From the NCBI GenBank assembly GCA_009760855.2, contig WPIO01000047.1, positions 1,075,001-1,139,000 on the forward strand: a stretch of DNA of 64,000 nucleotides, read 5' to 3'. Positions 33,131-43,850 of this stretch are shown piece after piece; position 1 is the first letter of the stretch, and each line of letters starts with the position of its first letter. The notes under the pieces are model-generated. The model made no database searches and was not told where the DNA came from. It worked only from the letters and a program-made list of their open reading frames with translations. The DNA is from Cristatella mucedo. Its lineage: Eukaryota > Bryozoa > Phylactolaemata > Cristatellidae. The position numbers and the translations under genes are program-made.

Positions 33131-33329
33131 TGTATTTTCAAGTACCAAACGATACAAGCGGAAGATTTAAGCTTCCCGATTAAGATTCCCGGTGCTAGAT
33201 TTTGGGAATTTCACCGTTCGTACTGGATCACAGGGAACGCCTCTGCAGAATGCTCCGTAATAGGCTGGGCAGTTGGTTGCCGGCGCGTCAGTTGGGCTCT
33301 ACCAAGTGGACGAGCCCGAGCAATTCAGT

Positions 33330-33491
33330 ATGTATTTCTCTCTATTTTTTGGTGCTCTTGCGTCTTAGCAACGTAGAGAATCCGATGCTACAATATGGCT
33401 GCTTGTCTCAAGGTGACACTCTGAGCAGGATTAACTGAAAGCAAAGTTTGTCCCATTTTAGTCAGCCCCATCGGTTGGCATGTGTGACGAC
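33330..33491 (-). repeat. Right copy of the 160-bp inverted repeat
   Basis: Reverse-complement partner of 28641-28800, ending GGCATGTGTGACGAC at 33491 and followed by TA. Differences between copies are scattered substitutions plus small indels, so the pair is not a recent duplication. Confidence 0.8.
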
Positions 33492-34209
33492 TAAACAATT
33501 AATGAATCAAACTTTGCCCAAAAAAGTTTCGCAGAGTAACCCCTTATTACAGTTTCAAATATCAATAGGCTAGACCTCAACACGATCTCTCAGTCGAGCT
33601 TATTTATACCGCAATTAAAGCATGTTCGGTTTTCCTCGTGCCATAAGAATAACAAGATTACCATCAGATTAATAACCTTCGATTTATTGACGCGCATCTG
33701 CACTTAGGCACACGATTGAAAGCAATGCACTGGAGCACCTCAAGTTCCTTACGTTCAGCAGCCTCCTTCCCGTATCCTTTTTCGTAACTTGCAGGCTACT
33801 AGGAGCATTTGATTGACAGTTGATATGCTCCATTTTCTGATGACGTGTCGTGCTAAGGACGGCTTAGTATATATTTCGGACGCCATTTGATTCTTTATTA
33901 TTGGTATTACAAATAAATTGGAAGCCCTCACATTGATCTGTTTACTTTTGCTCCTCACGTTGTCTGCTTGGCAGCACTTTTGCGCAAGTAAACCACACTA
34001 TCCAAAAACCTTTTGCTAAGGGATCACTATCAGGTGATGAGGATTAGAGCCGGGATTTTCGTATTCTAGGTGGAAATTCCCGCACTATTTTCATGCATTC
34101 GGAAGACCTTCACGTGCTGAATAGTTAAAGCGCACAGTCACAGTGTTTATTTAAAGCACACTCGGTGGCTGTTAATTGACGGAGAGTAAGAGATATTTTA
34201 GTCGTTCGT
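33492..34209. other. Unassigned sequence
   Basis: No recognised feature. Confidence 0.4.
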
Positions 34210-34283
34210 GACTGTCGGGGAAGTATTTGTGACTGTCGGGGAAGTATTTGTGACTGTCGGGGAAGTATTTGTGACTGTCGGGC
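34210..34283 (+). repeat. 21-bp tandem repeat, 3.5 copies
   Basis: Perfect copies at 34210-34230, 34231-34251 and 34252-34272, plus a partial one. Unit GACTGTCGGGGAAGTATTTG+T. In one plus frame it encodes the heptad TVGEVFV repeated, within a 63-codon frame (34208-34399). No homologue is recognised. Confidence 0.95.
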
Positions 34284-34704
34284 GGTCCAGCTCTCTGCCT
34301 CTCCCCAGATATCTGGAGGAGGCGATTTCCGTAGTGGCTCAGCGACTGGTTAGACTTAAGAGGCTATCTGAAGAAGTTTTGTTTTTGAAGTCTAAATAGC
34401 TTTTGCTTCGCATTCTGAGGCCGAAAGTTTTTGTTTCACACTGCGGAGTGAGAGTGAGAAGCAAAGGCCCAGTCCGGGATCTAAATGGCCAAAGTGTCAT
34501 GGTGGGATGTCTGTAAAAAGTGTGTGTATAGGCTGCCGGACAACTTATGTCACAAGCGAGTAGAAACAAGTCTCTTATGACACGATTCTCACACATTATT
34601 TGCTAGGTAATTCGGTAAGTATACATTACCGTCTGTAAGCTAGTCCGCACTTCCGTCCGGGTTTTAACAGATTCAGCTCATTTACCGATGTGCATACATT
34701 TAGT
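34284..34704. other. Unassigned sequence
   Basis: Nothing recognised. Confidence 0.4.
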
Positions 34705-34752
34705 TATATATATATATATATTAATATATATATATATATATATATATATAGC

Positions 34753-34827
<75 letters not shown>

Positions 34828-34829
34828 GT
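34705..34829. repeat. (TA)n followed by (TG)n
   Basis: (TA)n at 34705-34750, (TG)n at 34757-34829 with one CG interruption. Confidence 0.95.
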
Positions 34830-35773
34830 ACAAGCATATATCTGTGTATGGGTGACGTCATTAGTTAAAGCGAGCCGACATCCTTCATGGAAAATGCATT
34901 AGTTTAATTGCTTAATCTTTCATTGGTTAATAATTCTGTAGTGCTTTCAGGTCTTGTTGATCCGTATGCACATTCATTTAAAGTAATAGCTAGCAAAATA
35001 TTTTACACTTCAGAGTTTAATGACTAAACGACTTGTGCTAATTGAGGGCGAATCCACCATGATTAGCGATTACATACAGCATGCCATTCGGCTTTGACAC
35101 CGCTTTCCTATCATGCACACCACTATCGACGTGATATCTCGTCTGCGATGATGAAGAGCATACAGATACACACACATCCCTCGAGGTGATACGAGTAGTC
35201 AATCCGGAGCGTCCAAAAGGTATTCGATGATTAGACGGCCACGTATAGATTATAACTATGATATTAATGCTACGTAGAGGCGATCGCTGGCGACGATCCT
35301 GGTCTTTGCCGAAAAATTCTTGTCGATGGAATCGTATTTTTTTTGTCGACGGATTTCCAGATAGAATCCATCCTTCTCAGAGCCATCGCACTCGAAATGC
35401 AGTCATTCTTAAGTGTCCAAAAGCGCGCTGACAAAACTGCGAAATACTAGCAACCCCAACAAATGCACGAACGACAACAGCGCTCAACTGTGATACTAGT
35501 TTTTAAGTACAATGTGCAATTGATTTAGCCGGCTTGTTGAAGTTCAAATCAATTACTATTATAAAAAAAAGCAAACAAATATTGCATTGTACGGCTGGTG
35601 TAGAAGTAGTAATATTATGCCCAGTTTTGTCATGTATCAATAATGCAAACTCTCAATCCGGCAAAAATCTTGTCAGATTTTGAGAAAGTCAGTCAGAATA
35701 CCTATTCAACCATCTTTCTTGTAACGCAGCTAGCTGGATGATTGTTTGATCTCTTGCTTGTCTTGACTTGCTA
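34830..35773. other. Unassigned sequence
   Basis: Nothing recognised on either strand. Confidence 0.4.
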
Positions 35774-35915
35774 GTTTGGTCAGCGGTTATGGTGCTCGCC
35801 CCAACCGGGGTCTGGCTCGGGTCGCGGGCTCGAGCTCAGAGGCCAATGTGAAGCGCCTGAATAGAGATTAAGTTCTCTTGGGGCGCTATACAAATGAATT
35901 GCATATATAATTTTT
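35774..35915 (+). mobile_element. SINE-1, full structure
   Basis: TAGTTTGGTCAGCGGTTATGG (box A side), GGGTCGCGGGCTCGAGCTC (box B side), then AAGCGCCTGAATAGAGATT...TCTCTTGGGGCGCTATAC and an AAATGAATTGCATATATAA tail. One of the two cleanest SINE-1 copies. Confidence 0.8.
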
Positions 35916-36177
35916 TTTTTATCTCGGATAGAATCTTTAGCGAAAGGTTCAAGATCTCAATCTAACAACGACATACCGTAATGAATACTGTGAATGCACC
36001 TCAAAATAATTTTAGTTCCTGTAGCGGATGTTCCTGCCGCTTTCGATGAATTGGCCGATGGGGATGCCCTCCTGTAATGGCACTATTGATCAACCTCTAC
36101 GAAGACATTTAGATTTGCAAGTAGCTAAGAGGTCGACGTGCAAATCCAAGGTCAATTTCGAAACAGTGGAGTTTTTG

Positions 36178-37345
36178 GCGCCCTTCGAATAATTGCGATA
36201 CAGCTGGCCTTTCTAAGATAAACGTCAGACCACTGGTTTTGATTGCAAATAATACAGAAATGGTATTACAGGTTTACCCAGCAAATTTCAAGCAATTACG
36301 CGTGTGAATTCTCGTGATATGGCCTCAAATAGCTTGGGTAGGAGCTGGTTTTTGTCCAGCGGTTTGGTAAGCTGCTCGCCTCGGGGACCAAGGTCTGGCT
36401 GAGGTTGTGGACTCGAGCCCCGAGGCACATGTGCAGTGCCTGAATAGAGACTAAGTTCTCTTGGGGGCGCTATACAAATGAACTTTATTTACTTATTCGA
36501 ATTTTATTTACACATTTGAATCGCGATACAGTTGCTATTTCCAGAATAGGTTTTTCACAGTTGCGGTTTCGATAATAATCTACAGAAAACCGTTATCCGA
36601 GTTTACCAACCAAATTCCACGAATAAAGCACATGGACTTTCTCATGATATGGCCCCATATGGCCCGAACTAGCGAGCCTCCATCCATATTCTAACGGGGA
36701 TACAGATGCCATTTCCCCAATAGGTGCTGTAAAACTATGGTTTTGATGCTGCATTACAGATAAAAGTGTTTCGAGTTTAACCACCTAATTTCATGACATT
36801 GTGCGCGGGTGTGTTCTAAGGCTATAGCCTCCGATGACTCGGGCCGTCTGAGACCATAGCAATATGGTGCGTTAGTGCAATCAATTAAAATTTGGTGGCT
36901 AAATCCGGAACACTGGTTCCGTGATAAAAAAAATCAAAAGAAAAGTTAAGCGACGCCTACTGTTAGAATAGAAGTTGCTTCATTGTTGGAAAATGCAGAT
37001 CAAGCCGGACGCTTTGCCGGACTTGGCATTACAACGCGGTTGCGAATTTGCACGAAATGTAGAGGGGGAAACCGTACCGCCATTTTCTATAATGTGAAAT
37101 TAGAACAGCAATTCCAGATGTCTATTGAGGAAATGGCAGCTGCATTTCCATTCGAATCCAAAATAGGCTGAGCGGGGCCGTTTTAGCCAATAGCACGAGA
37201 ACGCGAAAGCGATATCATTTGAAATTTGGTGGCTAAACCCGTAACACGATTCTGCGTGATTTGGAATCTACACAGCAATGTTGTGAATACTATTGAGGAA
37301 ATTGGAGCTGTATTGCAGTTATTCGCTGAATCCAAGTTTTTGTGC
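36178..37345. repeat. Satellite-like array of ~165-bp units that inverts near 36848
   Basis: Three diverged units lie in forward orientation (about 36178-36345, 36515-36670, 36680-36845). They share GCGATACAG...TTGC, GGTTTTGAT...ACAGA, GAGTTTACC...CAAATTTCA, then TCTCGTGATATGGCC. The same unit is then read in reverse (about 36858-36940, 37066-37170, 37171-37345), with AAATTTGGTGGCTAAA...CCG and GAGGAAATGGCAGCTG. Similarity between units is moderate. A SINE-1 sits between forward units 1 and 2. I do not recognise the repeat. Confidence 0.75.
36352..36492 (+). mobile_element. SINE-1 inserted in the inverted array
   Basis: TTTTTGTCCAGCGGTTTGG, GTTGTGGACTCGAGCCCC and AGTGCCTGAATAGAGACT...TCTCTTGGGGGCGCTATAC, with a TTTATTTACTT tail. 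It separates two repeat units of the array. Confidence 0.8.
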
Positions 37346-37824
37346 TCGAAACATCAACAAGCTACGTCGGAGCGGTTCTAGTTGTATACTACCTTCAAGG
37401 AATGGCCCACAACCTGGGCATCTAACTAGACAATAGGCTAACATTATTAGGCTATATTGACTCTTTCTATGTAACTACACCATTTCAAAATATATTTCAA
37501 AACTGGCATAACCTATAGTGTAAAGTGAGTTGTAGTGCGCATGCCTTTCTCGAATAAAATACTCTAATAATGAATATTTATTTAAACCAACACGGCGCGC
37601 GTTATCCTGTGCGCTTTTGTCGGGTTACCAAGGAACGGTCAGCCAAAGATTTGAGGTTAGTTAGAGGTAGAACTTGACGACATGAGTCTCGGTAGGGATG
37701 GTGTGACACCATACCTGTTCGGGAGAATTCCAGACAGTTAGGCTTTATCAATAGTTAAAGATTGCGTTCTATGCGTTGAATATCACTAAAATCGAGAAGG
37801 TGAGTTGCTGCGACCGCAACCTAG
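37346..37824. other. Unassigned; possible L2-A scrap
   Basis: CCAAAGATTTGAGGTTAGTT near 37638 matches the minus-strand L2-A C-terminus for about 35 bp only. Otherwise nothing is recognised. Confidence 0.35.
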
Positions 37825-38925
37825 TAATTGGCCTCATGCACCTTGCTGCATGTATTGATGACATCCAAACATGGATCGCAGCAGCATGTCTTAATAATAA
37901 TAATAATAATGCACTTGATAAAGCACCATGAGAGAACTCAATCTCTTTCTAGGCGCTTTACGTTTCCTGGCTTATATCGAATGACGATAGTTCACATAGT
38001 ACTAATATATAAAACAGAAGTTCACAAGTTACGGGAAAATCAAGTGTGATTCAGAAATTAGAAAACCTAACGGTCTAAACAGGCCCTGCTAGCGTATCTC
38101 CTCTTAAATCTGCACGTAATCTATGTGCCTTGTTCCAAAGTGACCTTTCATTGGACGACCACATCAGCTTCACAGTCATGCCTGCCGACTTTCAGCTACC
38201 TAATATTGCCAAAATTTGGGCTTGCTTAGACAGGAATACTACATCAAAATTTATCCATGCATTTGTGAGATCCCGTCTCGACTTCTGTAACTCAATGCTT
38301 GCTAGTCTCCCTGCGTGTGCAATCAGACGCTTTCAGTTCGTGCAAAACTCTGCAGCTAGGCTCGTCTGTCGGAAGCGTCGCAATTGCCACATCACACCAC
38401 TTCTCGCCGACCTGCACTGGCTCCCAATCAAGAAGCGCAGGTGACTTCAAGGTTCTGTCACTAAATTTTAGGTCTCTTCATTCTCTAGCTCCAGCCTGCC
38501 TATCAGAACTACTCATTTACCAGGTGAAGAATCGCACAACCCGCTGTTCTGACTCGAATCGTTTAGTCATACCTTGTACGAACCTCAAATACTTTGGAGA
38601 CCGGGCCTTTAGGTCTTACGCTCCCAAAGCCTGGAACTCACTACAAATGCACTTCGCAATGTCCGCCAACATGACTACATTTAAAAAGAAGCTTAAAACG
38701 TCCTTGTTTATTACAGCATTTGGTAGGTCTTTGAGATTCGTTCTTCGTATGCATGTACCTGCATGTACCTGCATACACCATGCCTGCTGCTTGTTACTAC
38801 CCAACATGTTACCACCAAACATTTTGTCATGCTTTCTTAATAGCATCTATAAAGTGTCGATAAAGATATTCAGTTCTCTAAGGGGGATATGGAGATTCAT
38901 TATTATTATTATTATATTTATTACC
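37825..38925 (+). mobile_element. L2-A LINE 3' kilobase with a nested minimal tail
   Basis: MHLAACIDDIQTW (37835) is broken at 37893-37972 and then resumes with SNDD and GKSSVIQKLEN-like sequence. Next come [55 protein letters not shown] and TTFKKKLKTSLF. The UTR contains a repeated GCATGTACCT, the hairpin (AAGTGTCGATAAAGATATTC...TCTCTAAGGGGGATAT) and an (ATT)n tail. The frame shifts once near 38430. Confidence 0.8.
37893..37972 (-). mobile_element. Minimal L2-A insertion: hairpin plus tail
   Basis: (AAT)n, GCACTTGATAAAGCACC, hairpin strands with AGAGAACTCAATCTCTTT, GCGCTTTACGTTTCCTGG. About 80 bp, inserted in the coding part of an opposite-strand L2-A. Confidence 0.8.
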
Positions 38926-39142
38926 ACAGAAGCGCGAACGTATGGCCCTCGCGCCTCGCTTGAACGTAATTAGAGCGCTGCCATAGCTAAATGAGCTAGA
39001 GTTCAATTTCTGCTCGGCCGACAGGCCGCGGTCGTAAGTACTATTTATCTTAAGGCTAACTTACTTCGTGCTTTATAGAACGCATTGGTCTTGAAACGGT
39101 GTCTGCTGCTTCACAAGCCTACTGTTGTAATAAATAAATAAA

Positions 39143-39308
39143 AATCACAGATTTAACAGCCTGTTCTGTATAGCGACAGCAGAGCTTTTACAGCTATAAC
39201 GCATGCAGCGGCGATAGAGTATCGCCCACCTCAGGATTCGAACGCATGACCTCGGGACCGAGGTCTTGGAAAGCAACCACCTTACCGAGTGAGTCATCAT
39301 GGTGCTGT
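39143..39308 (-). mobile_element. SINE-2, nearly complete
   Basis: Tail side AATCACAGATTTAACAGCC, body TATAGCGACAGCAGAGC, box B CAGGATTCGAACGCATGACC (reverse of GGTTCGAATCC with one change), box A side CACCTTACCGAGTGAGTCAT. It forms an inverted pair with the copy at 39838. Confidence 0.8.
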
Positions 39309-39837
39309 CACATAGAGCTGCAGGAGTATTTAGTAAGTCTCTCGTCAGCTAGGACCTTGTATCACTTGGCAGCATTATTATCTCTCTTACTAAAAGATCT
39401 ACCTGTATCTGAAGCTGAATGTAACTTAGCTATTGCTGGAAATAATCCTGACCGCTATCTATCAAGTCATAACAATTGTCTTCGCTAGTATCTATGAAAA
39501 CTGTTCGGCTTCATATTCAGGGTCACTACATATCAAGGTCGTCTTTTCTAAAAGTTTTCAGAAGAAAAGCATTTCGACTTCAGCATCCAATAGACTATGC
39601 GAAGAACAAATTTGTTTTTGTGTTCGGAGGTACTGGTGATCCTTCTTAGTGGGCCCTTCAAGGAGCTGCACGCTCGTGACCGGACTGCTGAGCAAGCTAA
39701 TGATGCCATGACCGCTCCGCCCGGACGGGCTGATTTCTGAAGATATGCTAATGTCGGAGTGGTTATGCATGCAAAACAGAACACCCGACGCCAATGCCCG
39801 AGGTTCTTCTTAACGTATGACAGTCTTATGGTGAGCC
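39309..39837. other. Unassigned spacer between inverted SINE-2 copies
   Basis: Nothing recognised in this 529-bp spacer. Confidence 0.4.
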
Positions 39838-40008
39838 GTGATGGCACACTAGGTAAGGCGGTTGCTTTCACGACTTCGGTCCCGAGGTCGTGGGTTCGAT
39901 TTCTGCGGTGGGCGATTCTTTATCGCCGCTGCAAGCGGTGGTGATAGCCGTAAAGGCTCTTCTGTCGCTATACTAAAAGAGGCTGTTTAATCAGCTAAGA
40001 TGTTTTTT
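39838..40008 (+). mobile_element. SINE-2, full-length, box A and box B visible
   Basis: Box A-like TGGCACACTAGG at 39842-39853 and box B-like GGTTCGATTTC at 39892-39902, at spacing normal for a tRNA-type polymerase III promoter. The body GGGCGATTCTTTATCGCC, GCGGTGGTGATAGCC and GGCTCTTCTGTCGCTATAC ends at AATCAGCTAAGATG plus a T-rich tail. Best reference copy of the family. Confidence 0.85.
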
Positions 40009-40869
40009 TTAGGTGGCATATCCATGGGGGGGAAGTCGCATACTAATTGGGTACCCTCTGCTGCATGATACCGTCATGACTTGCATCGTACGTTCATGAG
40101 CTGGCGGAGCCTGTATGCAGCATTTAAGTAAGCTCCGGCGACGTACTTTAGCAAGGCTTTCAAAAACAAATTCAAGTTTCCATAGCGAGCCATGATTGGA
40201 CCACCTGATAGGCATTCAAATATAAGAAAGTCCGATATCTGTTACGAGTAACAGTATCTTGTGCTCCCAGTTTGCACCGCGTACGTCGCTTTCCATGCGT
40301 CACGTGTCACATCTCTCGTGCTACTTATCTCACCCAGAAGAACTTCTGCAGATTCAATCTCTTCCTCATTCTTAAAGTTAGTGGAATGCATTTCCTTTCT
40401 TAGGACAGAGCGAGACGGTCGCAGCAGAAGCGTCAGCTGCAAGCTAGATGACCACTCACTGCCAATTGAGCCAACATAATGACATCGATACCAGCTCGCG
40501 TCTCGTGGGCGGCGGCAGTGCGATGAGCTCCAGCTTAGAGCCAGCCGCAGCCGCCTGTGGAATGCAGCTGTGCGCAGTCTTATTAGCTTCAATTATTGAC
40601 ACATATTAGCTTGGATTATTGAAGACGCCCTTGACCTGTTCAATGTGGCTAAGAGGCGGCTAAAATCGATTAAGTGCTCGGCTGATTAACTGACGCCATC
40701 CCGAAAAGCTTCTCCTTCTTCCGTACCCGGGGTCAATAATAACTGGCAGTATAATAGCCGTTGTCGCTCTTCCGTCGCTCAATTCCGAAGCTGCGAAGCT
40801 CCATCGAAGCAGCCTTTTGAATCTCGTGTACTGAGTACCCACAAAAACCATCTGTCGAAAAGTTGGCGG
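40009..40869. other. Unassigned sequence
   Basis: A minus-strand frame of 116 codons (40242-40592) has no recognised domain. No repeat is recognised. Confidence 0.35.
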
Positions 40870-41056
40870 GAATCAACCACCCCAGGCACTCAGTCTTCCT
40901 TTATTTAAGATTTTTCTGATCTCATTTTGATTTCGTGTTCCAAAAATCCTTTTTCCTCAACGGGTGATCTTAAAATTCATTCCAATGATCCAACTGGCCC
41001 CACTTTGTGCCGAATGCTGTTAATCGGCTGATTCGTTTTCTCTCGTGACTCACATG
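40870..41056 (+). mobile_element. L2-A endonuclease fragment interrupted by the hAT element
   Basis: CAGTCTTCCTTTATTTAAGA and TTTTTCTGATCTCATTTTG match the L2-A endonuclease segment at 49290-49340. The similarity continues to TCTCGTGACTCACATG, which borders the hAT terminus at 41057. No continuation was found to the right of the hAT remnant. Confidence 0.6.
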
Positions 41057-42483
41057 CAGAGGCGTAGCGAGGGGTGGGCAGGGTGGGACAGATGTCCTCG
41101 GGCGCTAAGACCAAGGGACGTCAAAAAACTGGATTGCACATATTTTAAGAAAATTTTTTTTCTTGCGAGAATACCAATTTTGATTTTCAAGCAAGTCATT
41201 CTTTCAGTAGACTTGACAAGTGCTGGCTGATCTAGTTTAGCATGTTTACGGTCTTAGACCAAGCTGTAGCTTGACGCTCTGGCAGGCCACACGCGATGAC
41301 ACGGATACACCGAGGGGGCTCTAACCACTGCGTATTCGGCTAGCGCTCGCAGGTAGAGAAGCAAGCACATGGCCGTTCACCCCTCCATTCGTGTTCTAAC
41401 TGCCCATCCCGTCCGCCCGCCTCATCCTGCCTCCATAGGCGGGCTTTGTCGCGTCAAGGGCGATCCCGGCCCTACTGCACTGCAGCCTTAAGGGCGAGCC
41501 TGAAAACGGCCGTGGCTGAAAACTGAAAAACTATTTGACCTCACCGGCTAGGCTTGCTTAACTGCCTGCGCTGAGACAACTCAACAGTCCTGTCTGGTCA
41601 ATTGTCAGGTTTCCAAAAGAGAATACTGTCCAGAAATAAAAAGGCAAATTTTAAATGGCGATATTCACAGCTTGAAACTGATAGGGGTTTATGCTGAAAG
41701 TCAAGATTCCGTTGTCATTAGCTTTGAGCACCTACTCATTTTTTCAAGATCGACTCTGAGGTGGAAAGAGCTGAAGAAAGTCTTAGCAATCACTGTCAAA
41801 CGTGACTCTGAAACAAGCTGGAGTGCAAGAGCGGAGGCTGTGCAAGCAATCAATGATGGACTGAAAAGGATTTTAGGTCTCTGGTGCAACTATTTGAGGA
41901 CAAAAGTAGAACATTTTCATCAAGAAACGAAGCTGACAGCTTCCTATATTGTATTTTGAACTTAAACTTTTCGGCTCTGTTGCCATGTTGATACAGCATC
42001 TTAAGAAAGATTGACCTCGTTCAGAAAAGACTGCAGGATCCAAAGATGAACTTCAAAAACGCCTCTTGCGATCACTACTCTCTTGAGATTGAGTTCAAGA
42101 CCTCGAGATGACCTATGCTAAGAATCACAACTACATGCCAAAAAGAAATGTGAATTGTAGGGAGGTGCAGTTGAACGAGGAATACGGCGGCCCACACAGA
42201 TGCCTAAAAAACTCCCTCAGGATATTGCTCTCGCGGCAGAGGAGATTTCAAGAATAAGGAAATACAGCACAGACCATCTCCGACCAAAAATTACAACTAG
42301 ATTTTTCCGGCTCACAGATCTTGATACCTAATTTTGTTTCTTGTTGAAAGTTGAGCAGCTTTTGAAGAAACTTGACAAGACTAATATCCGCCACCAATGT
42401 CTAGATCTTGGAGGATTCTATTGTTCAGGCCTTGATAGAACAGAGCTGTACAACGAAATCTGTTACTGCAAAATGCTTCCTGC
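41057..42483 (+). mobile_element. hAT transposon with ZMYM1-like transposase pseudogene
   Basis: The left terminus CAGAGGCGTAGCGAGGGGTG starts at 41057. Coding remnants follow. FSRSTLRWKELKKVLAITVK and SETSWSARAEAVQAI lie at about 41745-41860 and equal the hAT/DUF4371 block with WSAR. DLVQKRLQDPKMNF is near 42012-42055. RFFRLTDLDT and FLLKVEQLLKK lie near 42300-42365, and GFYCSGLDRTELYNEI near 42410-42465. This order is that of ZMYM1/TTF-type hAT-derived proteins. Several stops separate the blocks. The C-terminal hAT dimerisation domain and right terminus were not found. The reading stops at a CT microsatellite. Dead copy. Confidence 0.8.
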
Positions 42484-42531
42484 TTTCTCTCTCTCTCTCC
42501 CCTCTCTCTATCTCTCTTTTTTCTCTCTCTG
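42484..42531. repeat. (CT)n imperfect microsatellite
   Basis: CT-rich run with interruptions, at the broken 3' edge of the hAT coding remnant. Confidence 0.85.
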
Positions 42532-43115
42532 AGCAGATACATAAAAAGAGACCATTGTAAGCGTTCCGACAGGCATTGCCTGATAGTGACGTCTTGTCAT
42601 ATGATATACGACGAGTTTTTTCGGTGCTATAGAAATATGAACGTTTGCCTTTACTCACATGGGGAAATCTGCATTCGGAAATCTCGTGACTATCTGTGTA
42701 CGTGCATGTGTTCGTGCTTGTGCACTCACATGCACAAGCAGTATTTCAGCTGATTAGCAAAATCTGTCTGTCTGTTCCGCGTCTGGTTCACTAAATAGTA
42801 AATTGAATATGGGAAGATCAGTACTTTGCAACCCCAGTACCAGCTGCCACCAACGCCCTCATTATGTAATAAACGTATGCATTAGGAAGTTTGCTTACCT
42901 CTCAAGTGTGACACTAGACCGATAAACAGATTGACAGACAGACCAAACAAAATCTGTAGAGCTTCCCAGAGAGTGATTGGGTCATGGGCTTTTGAAAAAC
43001 CGCTTGCCCTGATACTTTCCAAGATACGTGCAATAGGCTAACCTACAATGTGCTGGGACTTGGAATATTAAAAAATACATGGAGAGGGGCTGGATATTCA
43101 GTGGGTAGACCGAAT
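42532..43115. other. Unassigned sequence
   Basis: Nothing recognised; no hAT dimerisation domain and no right-hand CAGAGGCGTAGC inverted terminus is visible here. Confidence 0.4.
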
Positions 43116-43287
43116 ACTAGCTGATATAACAGCCCCTTTTTGCATAGTGGCAGAAGAGCCTTTAAAGGCTATCACCACTGCTTGCAGCAGCAATAAAGGA
43201 TCGCCAACCGCAAGATTCAAACCCATGACCTCGAGAGCGAGATCGTGAACAGCAGACGTCTTAACTAGTGGGACATCACGACTCACC
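43116..43287 (-). mobile_element. SINE-2, nearly complete
   Basis: CTAGCTGATATAACAGCCCC, then GCAGAAGAGCC, GGCTATCACCACTGCTTGCA, ATAAAGGATCGCC, box B side AGATTCAAACCCATGACCTC and box A side CTTAACTAGTGGGACATCAC. Confidence 0.8.
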
Positions 43288-43630
43288 GACGATTGGTGAC
43301 CAAACATAAACTGCACAAAAAAGAAATTTGTGAAGACACAATACGACACAAGCGAGAATCACAGCAGGCATGGAAGGAACCTGACTATTACACTGTAACT
43401 GGCCGGTTAATGCTCTGTGCTCTGACTCGCTCTCTGGGACCACAGTGCAAAGAGCGAAACCGGCAAGCAATCAGCTGACTGACCACCTTGGACAGACACA
43501 GATTCGTGACTAGAAGTAGTCTGGAAGAATGACCTCGCAAGAGCACTCAGACGTCCTATGAAAATAACATCGCGCCTGTACAGGCAAGCCGCACGGTGAA
43601 AGCCACGCAGCCTTGGGCTGATTCTATTTG
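43288..43630. other. Unassigned sequence
   Basis: Nothing recognised. Confidence 0.4.
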
Positions 43631-43655
43631 TGCTGCTGCTGCTGCTGCTGCTGCG
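43631..43655. repeat. (GCT)n trinucleotide repeat
   Basis: About eight GCT units. Confidence 0.95.
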
Positions 43656-43687
43656 TAATGTCGCTAGCAGCTAATGCTGCCGATGGC

Positions 43688-43850
43688 GGCGCTACAACCG
43701 ACGCCAGCGCCACAGCCGACACAAGTGCCATAGCCGATGCCATAGTTGTTTTCGGTGCCATAGCCGACACCAGTGCTATAGCCGATGCGAGTGATACAGC
43801 CGACAAGGATACTTAAACCGAGGCCTGTGCCACAGCCGATGATAGTACGG
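43688..43850 (+). repeat. 18-bp minisatellite, ~8 units
   Basis: Units of the type GCCATAGCCGACACCAGT with substitutions and one insert (ATAGTTGTTTTCGGT). The plus frame from 43628 stays open to 43816 and encodes hexapeptides such as ATADTS, AIADTS and AIADAS. Confidence 0.85.

Larger units (their letters stand above)
28801..33329. other. 4.5-kb interior between inverted repeats, mostly unassigned
   Basis: No transposase domain is readable on either strand. It contains the exon-like ORF at 29095-29320, a degraded SINE-2 copy at about 32729-32875 (minus; AGCGGTAGAAGAGCCTTGACG and the tRNA-like part near 32820) and a degraded SINE-1 at 33047-33130. There is a (GAAA)n run near 32010-32040 and GC-rich DNA near 30840-31250 with a poly-C run near 30989. 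Confidence 0.45.

Noticed and set aside
36178-37345. CRISPR-like array
   Set aside because: The units are ~165 bp, diverged, contiguous and inverted halfway; there is no short repeat-spacer structure and the DNA is eukaryotic.
40242-40592. 116-codon minus-strand frame as a gene
   Set aside because: No domain, no splice context, no neighbouring exon; length is within chance for this composition.
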